Shown: positions 1 to 13,663, counted from the stretch's first letter. The stretch: 64,000 nucleotides of DNA from Caprella mutica (GCA_947561585.1 CANNZV010002539.1:30142-94141); one strand, 5' to 3'. Notes: a model not told the origin generated them from the sequence alone. Numbers and translations: made by a program.

Positions 1-57
1 GGGTAAGCTCCGAGTTATTGGACGGTTCCGCATTTTCGATCATAAAAGAAAAAATGT
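1..57. mobile_element. Foldback MITE, left arm at window edge
   Basis: Begins GGGTAAGCTCCGAGTTATTG and continues to CGATCATAAAAGAAAAAA. The matching right arm is not clear. Confidence 0.6.
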
Positions 58-353
58 ATAAAAATATCCGTTTAACTTTTATTTTAATCATAATTATCTA
101 TTTTTTCATGTTTATGGAAGCATCCGAAAACTCGGAACATCCCCGACTTTTATTTTTCAGGATTCGCACTCAAACCGTTTGTAATTACACAGTAATTACC
201 TCGGGAAATCCGATCTCTAATTAAATTTGTTTTCGGAAGGAAAATTCGTCGTAGAACTGCAGTTCCGAGCTTTTACTAAAAAAAATTATTCTATTTTCAT
301 TATGTAATGTTCTCCTCTGGTGAATTAGCTAAAGCACTTGCTGAAATAGACTT

Positions 354-516
354 GGGGAAATTCTGAATCATTGGACAATTTCACATTTCCGATCATAAGA
401 AAACTTTAATTATTAGTTAACTCTAATTTAATGGGTTAATTTTAATTGAGTTAAATTATTATTTTGTGCTTTATGATCGAAAATGTGGGACTGTTCGACC
501 ACTTGTAATTAACCCT
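354..516. mobile_element. Foldback MITE copy
   Basis: Arms GGACAATTTCACATTTCCGA and GATCGAAAATGTGGGACTG, ending AATTAACCCT; diverged. Confidence 0.75.
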
Positions 517-1579
517 TACCTCTATTTTCTTTTTGTGATGACATCTCCTTTAAATTCATTTTTTAACACTAGGGTGTCTAGTTCCGGTGTAGCTGATATG
601 TTAACCAGGGGTTCGACTGCTTGTATTCGTTACACAAAACTAATTCTTTTATGGTGAATTTTTAGAATTATTGAAATATCTTTTATATCCGCTGTAACAA
701 ACTCATCCCACGTGAGTGACGTTGCATTTTGCTGACATTGAAATTGGAGCAGAGTGTATCTATTTTTTCTAGCGTATAGGCGTGTCTCGTAACAAAGCTA
801 ATGGTAAAAAGAGTGATTTATCTTAACTACCACATTGCCCACTAACTCTCCTAAAAAGTCATGTGTAACGTGTACTCAATGTACAATATTGTGTTTCGCC
901 ATGAAAAAGATAGGCTGAATTATGCTAAATCATCCCTAATTGAATACTTCAAATGGGATTATTTCTCGTACTAAAATCCACGTTTATTTTCTTAAAAAAA
1001 AACAATGGATTTAAGAATATGAATTTTTCTCACAAAATATTGCATCCATTGAATAAAAAAAAGTATGTTCATTTTTCTAAAAGTAGAACGAATCAAATTC
1101 ATGAAAATTTATTTTATACATAATATCCAAATCACTTCAAACCGCTAGATCTCAAAAATAAAATCCACTGAGCAACATCGTACAGTTATGTGTTCTTCTA
1201 CATTTCTGTTGTTTCCAAGTCTCTCTCTTAGATTACATTATTAAATCCATTTCATTGTATGCCATGCATAATTCATAACTGTTATTGTTCTTTTTAATAC
1301 ACTTAGAGCCGTGTGCCTTATACTCTATAGTATTGCAGAAAGAGCTTTGCTGCCACTTTTCTAAGTTACATTATGTAGATGGTGTTCTATTTTTATGTGC
1401 CTTTTGTGTAACCCAAAACTATTATATTATTTTAATATATTCCTACTTTCGAATAGTTTGTACATATTTGAAGTAAATATCCTAAAAACTCGCTGTGAGT
1501 AGAATATTATTTGTTTCTAAACTAATTTATTTTGCGTTCATGATTTACATCAATTATTTCGATAGTTTAAAGCTGTGCT

Positions 1580-1727
1580 AGGGTAAGTTCCAAGTTATTA
1601 GGATGTTTCACATTTTCGATCAAATAAGAACAAAATATAATTAATCAAATTTTAATTTCATTTATTATATATTATTTCTTATGTGATCGAAAATGTTGAA
1701 CAGTCCGGTAACTCATAACTTACCCTA
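1580..1727. mobile_element. Foldback MITE copy
   Basis: Full-length short form: AGGGTAAGTTCCAAGTTATT to ACTCATAACTTACCCT, with both CGATCA-flanked inner boxes. Confidence 0.88.
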
Positions 1728-2082
1728 CGAAATTTAAAATATATTTCGTTTAATTAAAAAGAAATTAACGAACATCATACTTTGCAATAAAAACTGCAAT
1801 CTTACCATCCTCACTATTTTACAATTTCTCGCGATTCTTTTAACGTTAGATACGTTATCTCTCTTATCTCCGTCACGGTATAATCATCGTAACGTACCAT
1901 CCCTCATCTAAGGCAACTCCCCTCTAATTTCCGCATTGTTCAATCCCCTCTTCTCTTGTTTTTATTAAAACAATAACTTTCATTTTTTAAATAAATTTAA
2001 AAAATACATCCTTTATAAAATAGTAAGGAAAAATATAGTTAATTCTTGCGGTATTCCTAATGTATTGTAATTGCATTTAATA

Positions 2083-2162
2083 TTTATCTAATAAATGTTC
2101 CTTTTTGCAATTTATCTAATAAATGTTCTTTTTTGCAATTTATCTAATAAATGTTCTTTTTC
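2083..2162. repeat. 30-bp tandem repeat just before the 2171 acceptor
   Basis: AATTTATCTAATAAATGTTC plus TTTTTTGC repeated about 2.7 times. It supplies the pyrimidine-rich tract of the acceptor at 2170. Confidence 0.85.
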
Positions 2163-2170
2163 TTTTGCAG

Positions 2171-2203
2171 GTAAGTGACCGTGGCCCCAATATCGCAATG
2201 AAG
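2171..2203 (+). other. Candidate 33-nt micro-exon or recursive splice site upstream of Rbfox
   Basis: A long pyrimidine tract ends in TTTTGCAG directly followed by GTAAGTG, so a 3' splice site and a 5' splice site abut at 2170/2171, the signature of a recursive (ratchet) splice point. Thirty-three bases downstream there is a second donor, AAG then GTAATT. The 33 bases are GC-richer than their surroundings and have no stop in the frame reading VSDRGPNIAMK. ATG at 2198 would read MK and then join in frame to the exon at 18553 (HMVQS). It may therefore be a 5' coding micro-exon, a recursive-splice exon, or chance. Confidence 0.45.
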
Positions 2204-4701
2204 GTAATTAGTCAAGTGGCGTAATTAATTAAATTGTGTAGTCTTCCAACCTTCATGATATTCAAATAAAATAAAATGGTGATCAATTTTTAATTGCTAA
2301 GAAAGATTTTATGATATTCACCTTATCGTTTTTCTTACTTCCTCTCCCTACTGTCCCTTTTCTTTTGTGTCCCTTTCTGTCTCTTCTTTCCTTTATGCCC
2401 CTTCCTTTCTGTCCAATACAAGTCTTTCCATTGGATGCAAATACCGACCCATTGTTAGCAGCGTCTCTCCGTCCATTCCTTTGCAAATGGCTTCTTGATG
2501 AGCCATCGGTTGGGTCAATGGGACATCCTCGTCCTACTTTGTGGCCCATCCAATGGTTTCCATGTCATCCGTGAATTGCTACAAACCGTTTGCCCCGCCT
2601 CATTTACATAACAATTGCCTCCGTCTAAATCGACTCCCTATGTCGCTGATATTGGTTCAAAACTTCCTATCACACTATTTATTTCATTCTATATTCATAT
2701 GTATCTTTTCAATAATAAATCAAACCTGCACCTTTTTATAATGTTTGTTTAGATGACTGTGCCATTTTGACATCAGACAGTAAAAGTACACCGAGGACCA
2801 ACCTTAGTGAAGGTGTTAGATAACTTAAATTCACCACTCATTTCAAACACGGGGCACTTTTATCACGACTTTAAGTGACTCATAGGTTTGTAAGAACCTT
2901 AGCTACGGGTATCATTACCTTATCTCTTCCGTAGAAAGTGCAAACAGAAGAGTTGGTACTACTGCTGGCAAGTGAATGGTGCCACACTTCCTGCAATCTC
3001 GGAAAAGCTTATCACTTTAATTAATCGCTAAACATGCCACTTTTTCTTTTCTCTCTTCAAATGAGATAAGAAATTTTATGCATCATAAATATTTTCATCA
3101 ATTTAATTCATTCTCTCATACGCGATATTTTTGCAGTCATTGTATAAAATAATCAAAAAATTACACGTTCAATTAATGCAATCGAGTAAAAAAAACTGTT
3201 AAAGAGTTTGATTATACTGTTGAAATTAGTTTCTATTTGATAAAGTAATTAATATCATAAAGTTTCATTTGAAATATTAAATTTACTATCTGCAGCTTCT
3301 AATTATGTTTCAAAGCGTAGTGATGAAAGTGTCGCAGTACATCCAATTACTTCCTCTCGGTACTTTCCATTGATAGTACTATCTATCTGTGCTTTCATGT
3401 TGCTTTCATACCCTGTGTACTTGCACTGAGATAAACTAAGTGCATTTTAAAAACAGTTCTACCACTTACGGAACGTATTGTCACTCAATGCAAATCCCAT
3501 GCAATCTTTTTATTCACATTCTAAAGGAAACTTATATTTCTATAATCATACAGATTGTAACTTAATTTAACCACTGCAATTATCTGTGGAAACTTAGGTT
3601 TTGATTTCTTATCTCTTGTATTTATTATACCCATTTCACTGTAATTCAATATTCAGCTTCTATTTTAACTACTACTATTTCATTTATCTTGAAATCTTTA
3701 TTGTTAAATTTTACATTTCAAAGGTATCCTAAGTAGCTACTACTTTTGTTGCAATTAACGAACATGCTCGTATCATAACTACAGCAGTAATTGTAATTAT
3801 CTTATTTATTTGGAATATTATAGTTCGTATCCTAACTACAACATTATTTTTAATACTAAAGCTTGTATCCTAACTATAGCTCGTATCATAGCTACCGTGT
3901 AATTACGAAGCGTGTGTTCTTTCCCCACAGAGCCATCCTTTAGAATGATGTGTACGATCGTTACTTCAAAGAATAATGATGGCAATACGTCTGGTGGTCA
4001 CTTTTGAGCCCTCATATCTCTATCTTGCGAGGGTATATCTCTTGACACTAGCAAGTCGTTTTTCACTGGGACTCGGTTGTCAAATTACACTCGCCTGACT
4101 AAAGCATTGCATGTTCACTCACACAGGATTAGATTACACTGAAGCGAATTTATTCAGAAATATCTGGTTCAGATTGTTCACTAAATGTTAAGTGGCTGAA
4201 GCTCCAAGTGCATATTTATGTGAATCATACAAATAATTCATAGCCAGTAGGTTGAATACTTCCGTATAGCATTGTTGTAAATGTGTACCCCAGGGTTCAG
4301 TTTTACCGCCTTTGCTATCTCTCAACATTGCTATTCTTCTCAGTAGAACTATTTTTCCGACACATTTCCGGGGTAGCATTTTTATTCGCCGATAATTTAC
4401 GGGGGCTCTCTGAGAGCTCATCGATATCCTTTTTTCTCCACTGCGAATGGAGGGACTTATTTATGCCGCGGTGTAAAAGGCACTGATTTATGTTAATGAT
4501 ATGGGTCTTGAGAGAGATTGGTCAGACCGCTTTTGGTGACTTGAAATGAGACTTCTGTTCCCATTATTCTAAAACTGTATTAAATTTTGTACATTAAAAT
4601 TGTCAAAATCAGTCTAGAACAATATTTTTATTTTTAAGACCTTGTTTCGCTAAATATCAAATCTTCATATCTATATAAAATTTACAAGATTCTATAGTAG
4701 T

Positions 4702-4851
4702 AGGGTGAGTTCCGAATTACCGGTCAGTTCCACATCTTCGGTCATATAAGAAAAAACGATATTTTAGTAATTATTTAATTTTTATTTTAATATCGTTTTT
4801 TCTTATATTACCGAAGATGTGGAACTGACCGGTAATTTGGAACTTACCCTA
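4702..4851. mobile_element. Foldback MITE copy, near-perfect hairpin
   Basis: AGGGTGAGTTCCGAATTACC to GGTAATTTGGAACTTACCCT. Arms pair almost completely over about 70 bp and share private changes (ACATCTTCGG / CCGAAGATGT). Confidence 0.93.
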
Positions 4852-5551
4852 CTCATAAGTTAACTATTAATTTAGTATTAAAATGAACATTTGTCTTGCA
4901 TGTCCTATCTATATATTCATCATGTACATTCTTAATTTTAAGAAAGGAGTGCATGTAATATGTAATTCTTTCATGTCACACCACTGCAATCAAAGCTGCC
5001 ATAATTCCATGAGGTTTTCTTCGATCCTTCTTCCAGTGCAAGACTTATGATTCCTCATCCATTTCGTATTTATTCACTTAATGTTGAAGTCTGCGTGATC
5101 GGTAGTTATTACCCGAAGCTTTGCTCCATTATTTTACTTACAGACGCCATTCTGGAGTGTGTCTGACTTATGATTTGACATGAAAACTGTGACCAGTGGC
5201 AGTGTGCAATACTTTAGAGTTTTTATGGCTGGATATTATACTTTTAAGTATGTTCATTGACCCCTTTGTTAAAGAACATACCTTTGTGTAGTATCATTGT
5301 GTTTCGCTGTTTATATTAATTCTTGATTTATTGTGGTTATTTGTTACGGTAGGTACCATGTTTATATTATATAATTTAATTAGTTGTTGTTTATTACTTG
5401 ATACTAAATTGGTACACAAAATTACTTGGTTCATAATTTTTTGGTATATTGTACAAATAGCTCGATTCACATTATTTGGTTGATGGTACTTGATTCATAC
5501 TTTTCCCCTTTCTATTTTATTTTCTTCTTCCTTACTCTCTCCCCTCATTAC

Positions 5552-5682
5552 TCACTCTCACCACTCTCTTCCCTCTCACCACTCTCTTCCCTCTCACCAC
5601 TCTCTTCCCTCTCACCACTCTCTTCCCTCTCACCACTCTCTTCCCTCTCACCACTCTCTTCCCTCTCACCACTCTCCCCTCA
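5552..5682. repeat. 18-bp CT-rich tandem repeat, about 7 copies
   Basis: Unit CTCACCACTCTCTTCCCT. It yields overlapping open frames of Ser/Leu/Pro or His/Ser/Leu that are artefacts. Confidence 0.9.
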
Positions 5683-6957
5683 CATCGCGTGCCATGTCAC
5701 CACTCCTATCAGAATGCTCTAACCACTCTACCATTATATCATTCTTCACTGGAATGGATTCACTCTTTGGAATCCTTCTACTAATCAACTACTTACGATA
5801 AAAAGCAATGGACTTTATTCTCAAGTGCCGCTCATTGAGTGTAATCTTTTCAGCATAATTCTCCTCGTTATCAGATGTTATTAGAGTCATTACCTAACTG
5901 CAGACTAGTTCATTACATAATAACCCTATTGATCTGAATGTACCATCTGCTTCAATGTACGTAATAACGGTACATACTAATTTTACCGATAGATGATTTG
6001 ACGTAACCAAAACGCTAGGATTTAAATGGATACTCACTGACGTTCAGTAATGTATCGAATATACATCTTGAAATGAATGATGATATTAATTAGATTATTA
6101 AACACTATTTGAATAGTTGCTACCTGGCACTAGCTATTGTCTCTTCTCTATATCAGTAATGTCTGGTGATAGTACCTTCTTCCAGGGCAATCCATATTAC
6201 TTGAACTATGATTACGTCTATGTTATGCTCAACTTACTAACGATTGATGATGTAATGTTAGTGCGATTGTCTATGAGTCTGGATTATTCGAATTCTGAAT
6301 CGGGGATGATTTTTGAGGCTATTGTATAAGTTTTGCATATGAATTTGAAATTCTAAATAAATGTTTTTTTTTGTATCTAATAATTACTGTTCAATGTTGT
6401 TCATCTGTTCCTGTACATTGTGAACCACTTTCCTCTCCCATTCAGTTGATCATTCCCTTAATTGGTGTACATGTTTATCAGTTTGACTGACGCCTACATT
6501 GATCAAAATGTAGAAGTATATCCTCACCATATATTATTATCCAGAGCATATTGTCTTACTAAAAGGTCACATGAAGTGTTTATTTTGTAACTTTGTTACA
6601 CATCTATAACAGACTGTTAATAATTATTATATCTATTAGTGTGAACTTAATTCACGTTTAGTGAGGAAAAAAAAACTGAAAATATATATTCTAATATTTT
6701 TCTTTAGTCAGAAATATTAATATTATTAATCTCTTACTCTAGTTTAATATTCTACTCGAGTCATTTTCCATTTAATCCCTTATCTTGTTGGAATAATTAT
6801 GTTTGAGTACTGTAGATGGGGAAACTGTCCTCGATAGTGCCTCTTTTGAGGCTCCATGCGCAGTTGTTTTCGTGTATCCAATAACTGTCTCTCCCACCTA
6901 TCTGGCATCACTTTCCTTTCTTGCTTGGAAAGGGGTACTGCAATGTATAGAGGTTGG

Positions 6958-7086
6958 AGGGTAAGGTTCAGAGTTATCGGACACCTCCACATTTTCGACC
7001 ATATAAGAAAAATATAGCTAATTGTTAATTTTAACGAGTTATTTTAATTGTATCCATGATACTTGCAGGTATCATGGATACCAATC
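6958..7086. mobile_element. Foldback MITE, 5' half to central palindrome
   Basis: AGGGTAAGGTTCAGAGTTAT arm and the central ATGATACTTGCAGGTATCAT. The right arm is missing; a 31-bp tandem repeat begins where it should be. Confidence 0.75.
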
Positions 7087-7089
7087 AGT

Positions 7090-7392
7090 ATAGTGTATGA
7101 ATATATTTATGGCACTTGGTATACTGTTTGAATAAAGGTACAGTACTGAATATAGTGTATGAATAAATATATTAAATTATGTATAGTGTATGAATAAATA
7201 TATGAAAATATGTATAGTGTATGAATAAATATATGAAAATCTGTATAGTGTATGAATAAATATATGAAAATATGTATAGTGTATGAATAAACATATGAAA
7301 ATAGGTATAGTGTATGAATGAATATATGAAAATCTGTATAGTGTATGAATAAATATATTAAAATATGTATAGTGTATGAATAAATGTGTAGT
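7090..7392. repeat. 31-bp AT-rich tandem repeat, about 9 copies
   Basis: Unit TATAGTGTATGAATAAATAT plus ATGAAAATATG. It follows directly on a truncated MITE (6958-7086). Confidence 0.9.
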
Positions 7393-7929
7393 ACTCCATA
7401 TAGTATATAAATTAACGTACGATGTATGTGCCAAATTTTATATGTGTGGTGCATATTATTCCTGTTTAAGGTGTTCTTTAGCTTTAAAGGCCTATGCATT
7501 AGTTTAGAAGCAGTAGGCATATCTAAATGTCATAGGGACTATAACCTTGATGCTTACTATAGGCAAAGTCATGATAAACTATTTACAACGGTTCTAAATA
7601 GGTAAGGATAATAACAATGTAAAATTTACTTTGATAGTTTATTTTTTATAGATTTTGGTCCTTCAAACTCGTGTACAATTTATATCGTTAAAAGACTATG
7701 GCACACCCGGAACTAAATTAAACTGCTTTATATTAAAAAAAATATACACTAGAGTAGAGTGACTAGACGGACCATTTGTATTTTTTTAGCCAGATGAAAT
7801 TATGTAAATATACTTATAAATCATTGAATGATAAATATATATATATATAAAATCCATACTTTATATTCGAATAATTTGTCAACAGAATCGAATTTGTAAG
7901 GCTGTGTTTAAGACTCAATTTATAAAGAT

Positions 7930-8069
7930 CGAGTAAGAGACGAATTATCGGTCAGTTCCACATCGTCGATCATATAAGAAAATACGATATATTTATTATT
8001 TTAATTATTATTATATCAGTTTTTCCTATATTACCGAAGATGTGGAACTCACCGATAAGTATCTCTTGC
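7930..8069. mobile_element. Foldback MITE copy
   Basis: Arms CGGTCAGTTCCACATCGTCG and CCGAAGATGTGGAACTCACC; ends diverged (CGAGTAAGAG / CTCTTGC). Confidence 0.85.
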
Positions 8070-9257
8070 TTTATTTATTCGAACATTCTGCAATTATGAC
8101 ACTCCCCGTTCACACGCACATACACAGACACAACTCAGTGCATTTAACCGAATTAATTAGGATAGAGAAATACACTAAAATGTTACACATCTCTCCTATC
8201 CATAATTCGAATCAGACCCCAACAACATCAACTGCAATGGCTAGTCTAATAATTGAGGTACTATGTGACCTTCGTGTGACACTACTCAGCTCTGCCAATG
8301 CTATTCCTACCAGAACTGACCACAGTAGATAGTACATGCTTCAGGTGATGGTACAGGTAAAACTAGACACTGGATCACCTTGTCCCGATACAATGGACTG
8401 TGCCAAGGAGATGCTGAGCATGACTGTCCTATTTGACTGCTAGGTACTCTTAATGTAAATATATTATATACCTCGAACATCAAAAGGTAATTATATTACT
8501 CTTTATGCTATTTGAATATATTTTTGAAGGGAAAGGGGTTTAAATTGTTTATTAAAATTATTCCAAAATTCCTAGTGGTTGAAGTGCGTACAAAGTTTAT
8601 GTGTCAGTTAGTTATTACCTACGCAAAAATTTCGAAAGGTTATGTTCTGATCGACGTTTTATTTATTTTTAATTTATATAAAAGGATTTGAAGTATTTTA
8701 AGTAACTAATTCACATAAATATTTCTCACAATCCTAGTTTCCGTAGCTACCGTACAACCCTATCTGATATTGCCCTAAAAAGATTCCCTGCCATCAAAAG
8801 AAACAGTAACCCTAAACCCATGTGAATGTGAAGGCATGAGAAAAATACACAAAGAGCACATAAGCAACGTATGTGCCATAGGCTTCAATGGAGAGCTTAT
8901 GCTCACAATAATAAACTATGTGTATAGGAAAACATAGAACTAAAATATACACTCTACTGATATATTAGTGTATGCTGTTACACACTGTATAATACGAATT
9001 GAATCTTGTTTTAGATTTATCTCCACTTGTTGAATTGTTTCTACCCTAACTATGATGATAGATCACTGTTCGTGTTAGAGAGCTTGGTGAATGACAATGA
9101 TTTCTCTGCAAGCTAAACCAGATCCTCATTATCAAATGTAAACTGTTTACCCTGTAGAGTAAATAAACTAAGGGATGTCATAAACTACAGTCTAAATAAA
9201 TCACTAGGGCTCTGATCCACATAAATACTTTGGCGAAAACAAAAGAAATAGACAAGC

Positions 9258-9376
9258 TAGGGTAAGCTCCTAGTTATTGCACTCTTCTGCATTTTAGATC
9301 CCGAGAAAAAAAAAACTTATTTCAATTATTATATAATTTTGTGAATTCGTTAGATAACTCGGGAACTACCTTGCCC
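9258..9376. mobile_element. Foldback MITE copy, degenerate
   Basis: Left arm TAGGGTAAGCTCCTAGTTAT; the right arm survives only as GATAACTCGGGAACTACC. Confidence 0.65.
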
Positions 9377-9644
9377 AAATATTCTTATTTTGACTCTCGT
9401 TCCGGTTGCCATCACTGACGCTGCATCTTCACACTAGTTTAGTTCTAGGTACTATAGTAGGTATGGAAGTCAAAACAGAGATGGAAGACTCAGTGTGATG
9501 TCTCTCAAAACAGAGCTACATACACAAAGACACATTAGTAACCCTATATGTGCCTTGAGAGTCGAAAGGAACAAACTATTTCCATTGAAAAGGGAAGAAA
9601 GGGCTCTTTTCAAATGTTCTTAAATGTATTTATTTTAGAGAAAA

Positions 9645-9843
9645 GAGTAAGTTCAGAGTTATCGAACGCTCCCACAGTTTCGTTCACATAATAAATATAT
9701 AGTTTTGTACGTTATTTTAATTGGTCTCCATGATACCTGTAGGTATCATTGATACCAATTAAAGTAACTAATTTAAATAATAATTTATGTATACTTTTAT
9801 ATGTTCGGTAATGTGGAACCGTATGATATTTCTGAACTTACCT
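9645..9843. mobile_element. Foldback MITE copy, long form with central palindrome
   Basis: Arms GTAAGTTCAGAGTTATCG and TGGAACCGTATGATATTTCT; centre ATGATACCTGTAGGTATCAT. Confidence 0.82.
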
Positions 9844-10372
9844 ATCTATAGTATGAGACTATAGCGTTAAGATGGTCTGTTTTAATTTTAAGATGGATAT
9901 GGTGTGCCCACTATCATTAGTTATCGTACTACATCCCCATATTCCGTGTCCTTCCTTTTGTAGATATTTCATGAATATTCCACCAGTGTAATGATTTTCT
10001 ATCTTGAGGAGTGACTGACTGACCACGTCTTGACCCCGTGTGTGAGTTTATATGGTCACTGCAATGAATAATAAGCGATGGTGATTAGCGTAGCCCTTTA
10101 TATTAAACTACGTGTAGAATTTACCATACCGTGGAACTTGAATATATTAGATGTAGTAATCACTGAATATTCATAGCAAAGTATATTTAAACAATGTTCT
10201 TTTTGTATTTCCACGGACATCAACATTTCCACACAATATCGTTCATATTCTCGCCGTGCTCCTTTTTCATAGCATACAATAAAATATTTAGAGCTCATAA
10301 CAGGAGAAAAGCTACTCCGTGACATATAACTCTTAATCCACCACAGGATATCACGGATACTATTTTTCACTC

Positions 10373-10540
10373 TAGGGCAAGATCCGAATTATCGGTCAGT
10401 ACTACATCTTCGAGTCGTATAAGAAAAATAGTATAAAAATTATTATTAGATAGCAATGTGTAATAATTATAATTTTTAAATTGTTTTTTCTTATATGTCC
10501 GATGATGTAGTACTGACCGATAATTCGGAACTTACTCTAG
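10373..10540. mobile_element. Foldback MITE copy, near-perfect hairpin
   Basis: AGGGCAAGATCCGAATTATC to GATAATTCGGAACTTACTCT. Both arms share the unusual CAGTACTACATC / GATGTAGTACTG. Confidence 0.9.
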
Positions 10541-10713
10541 TTTCCATTGTTGCTTAGTTGTATGAACATTTTCCTTTCGTCAATCTATACTTTAAAATAA
10601 GAGAACAGTCTTATCTAACCATTAAAACTATTAAAGCCTCGCACTTATATTAGTAATTTATAAAAATTGTACTTTTTAACTTTAGAGATAGAAAAAACTT
10701 CTAAATCAGTATA

Positions 10714-10924
10714 CAGTAAAACTTCTGGGTTATGAAGCACATGGGAATTGGGACCTGAATTATGAAATGCGCTCAAGTTATGAAGTAGTTTTCTATGTTA
10801 AGATTATAGAAAATGGTATGCGTGAAGAATTGCGTCATAGTTTTCCCTAAGATTTTAATAAATAGTTTACTAAGATAATGATTTTATGAAGAAATCAATA
10901 CTCCATAACTTAGGTGTTTCACTG
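10714..10924. mobile_element. pogo/Tigger-like MITE
   Basis: Starts CAGTAAAACTTCTGGGTTAT and ends CATAACTTAGGTGTTTCACTG, imperfect inverted ends with A/T flanks. Same general style as 41404 but a different sequence family. Confidence 0.6.
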
Positions 10925-11458
10925 CATATGCATTGATATGTACAGTCAAAGAAAAGTGTATCCGTAATTAATTTTTGATGGTTTATTAATTTCGCATTTT
11001 CAAATATAAACTATACTAATTGTAATGCATGTAGTTATTTTATAATTAGTCTGAATACATTTTGAAATTTTTGAAAATAATATGAAATTAGAAAACTGTG
11101 ATTTGAGAAATTAACATTGTGTGGTGAATCTTCTCTCTGATAGTACATACCTGCTTTAAATTTAATGAAAAACCCATTATATAATTGAATTACCAGTGTA
11201 TGAACAACCGCTACTGTACTATTTGTTCTGATCACCAAAGCATTCCTAGTAGCAATATAATAAATGAGTTTGTGGGAGACATGTCATCAGTCTCTCTGAC
11301 AGACGCCACATGTCTCTAAAAAGATTCTCTAGAAATAGCCTACTCTCATCTCAAACCATCTCGAAGACAATAAATAAATTTAATGAGTGTAAATAGAGAG
11401 AAAAAAAGGTTTATGATAATTATTAGACTCGTGATTGTGGCATGATTCATTATCATGC

Positions 11459-11578
11459 TAGGGTAATTTACGAGTTATCGGACGGTTCCACATTTCCGAT
11501 CATAAGAAAATATTATATATTTACATTACGACATTCTTGTTCTTTCTCTGGTAACTCGAAGTCCGGTAACTCGAATAA
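11459..11578. mobile_element. Foldback MITE copy, right arm eroded
   Basis: Left arm TAGGGTAATTTACGAGTTAT then GGACGGTTCCACATTTCCGA; only GTCCGGTAACTCGA recognisable on the right. Confidence 0.65.
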
Positions 11579-11825
11579 ACACAGTTTTTTTATCTTATGT
11601 AAGTTTGAGGTAGGTGAGTAATCATTGGAAGGAAGCCTTGCTATCCGCTTTCTCTTTCTAAATACGACAGTCATGTTTCTATTGTGAGCTAAACTGCCCA
11701 TTGTAGTGTCATCTTCATTGTATAATATCTTCATTGTAGTTAGTTACTCTGGATGGAAGAGAAGTTGGCTCACCAATACCATCACTAGAACACTCGCACA
11801 AAAAAACCTGACTTGATTTATAAAT

Positions 11826-12003
11826 GGGGTAAGCGAAAAGTTATCGGTCTGTTTTCCGAAAAGTTATCGGTCATTTCCGATCATAAAACAAAAAGTTACC
11901 ATTATTACTTAATATTCTTTTTTTATATATTATTGTAAGTTAAATGATTTTGTATTTTTTCTTACATGATCGAAAACACGAAACAGTCCGATAACTTGCA
12001 ACT
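11826..12003. mobile_element. Foldback MITE copy with duplicated arm segment
   Basis: CGAAAAGTTATCGGTC occurs twice in the left arm; right arm ATGATCGAAAACACGAAACA then GTCCGATAACTTGCAACT. Confidence 0.75.
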
Positions 12004-12510
12004 GTTAATGCAACATATACCCTGTTTGACGTTTATTTTCTCAATGCCATTTCTTTATAATTAAATATTTCCATTGTATAATTTATTATATGTACTATAT
12101 ATACATTTAATTTGATATTTTTATCAGGCATTCTTGTCGAATTTTAATTTTTGCAAACTTGTTATTTTGAATGAGATTTGCCAAGAAATTAGGGACCTAG
12201 ATGTGTTACTCTTACGCGTATCTACTTCAGCATGACTGTAGCCTAGGTACAGTGAAAGTATGTCGTAGTTTACCGTTCCTTACGGGTGTTCCGTAGTATC
12301 CGCTGAATGTTCTTGTCATTATTATTGTTTTGGTATTTGCGATAAACTCGCGTAGTAGCTTTTCTGCAGTCATTTGCCTACATTGACCAATACTATAAAT
12401 TGTCAGTTATTATTATAGGTTATTTTAACTTATTATTAATTGTGTATATTTCATTTTAAATATCGATGTAATTAATAAAATACAATTTTATTGATATTGC
12501 AAATTTAAAT

Positions 12511-12647
12511 AGGGTAAGTTCTTAGTTATCGGTCAGATTCACGTTTTCGTCATATAATAAAAATATAAAAAAAATTGAATAATATTTATATTTTTTCCTC
12601 TACATGATCGAAAAGGTGGAACCATCCGATAAATCGAAATTACCCTA
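12511..12647. mobile_element. Foldback MITE copy
   Basis: AGGGTAAGTTCTTAGTTATC to CCGATAAATCGAAATTACCCT; short form. Confidence 0.88.
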
Positions 12648-13198
12648 ACCAGATTATTTATTTTTAATTCGAATATTCACTCCTTTTGTTTTCAGTAATG
12701 AGTGTTAGTTATTGCAGTGTTTCTTAACAATGGGTTTAGTTTTTCTGTTTCTTTGAAAGAATAGAAAGAACATCAGTGAGTAGCATTTTAAGCCTCTTAC
12801 ACATTATTAATGGTTACTTACGATGGCTAGAAATGACTTCATTTGCTATTCACCAGTTTCTATTTCTCGTGTCATGATTATTACTATTTTTTGTAGAGAC
12901 GATATTTTTTGATGATTAAAAGCAACATGGGGTATTGTTTAAAGTGTTTTACTTTCTTTCTGTTTATTTGTATTAGGTTATATATAATGTGGTATTTTTC
13001 TACCATTCATTATATGTAACTGAAACTATTATATTTAACCATTTTATATAGTTGTATTATGAATAGTTGTATAATTTACATGATTGATATTTATATACAA
13101 TCTATATGTAGTAAGATAACAAGTTTAAATGTTGAATTATATATAAAATGATAATGAAGATAATAGTATATATAATTGGTCTTTAGATGTTTATTTTA

Positions 13199-13252
13199 TT
13201 TTTATAATATGATCGAAAATGTGTTAGTGTATGCTAATTCATAACACACCCC
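13199..13252. mobile_element. Foldback MITE, right-arm remnant
   Basis: ATATGATCGAAAATGTG followed by a degraded end; no left arm recognised. Confidence 0.4.
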
Positions 13253-13663
13253 AGCTCTATTGTTGTCTTTTCTTTACTTCTAGTGCAATGTGTTGCAAAC
13301 ACCACATCTATTATTATTGTAGAGCATTACTATTTCGCCTTGTACGTCTGTCTGCCTGTCTGCAGGTCTTACATTCACTTTAGCCTAGATAGAGTAGTCC
13401 TTAATTGTCTACCACTTTATTAGCAATTGAAACCATAAATCATATACACTTACATGGCATGTGAATTAGCACAACATCGTCACCGGTGTTAATTCTTTTT
13501 TTAAATTTAACTTTTGTGTACTAAGTGTGCTGTAAATTGTTCAAATCATATGGTAGTTAGTTCTCATCTTATTTGGGTAAATAATTAATTGTCGAACAAA
13601 CCCTATTAGCGAACATGTTACCATTATTCTATCTCCTTGCATTGGTTTTATTACTCTTTATAG

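Noticed and set aside
2283..2574. Overlapping open frames on both strands after the 2171 site
   Set aside because: Pyrimidine-rich strand bias explains both; no family features or plausible splice structure.
5426..5801. Two overlapping + strand frames with Ser/Leu/Pro and His repeats
   Set aside because: They are translations of the 18-bp CT-rich repeat.
7107..7520. - strand frames rich in Tyr/Ile/His/Phe
   Set aside because: They are translations of the 31-bp AT-rich tandem repeat.
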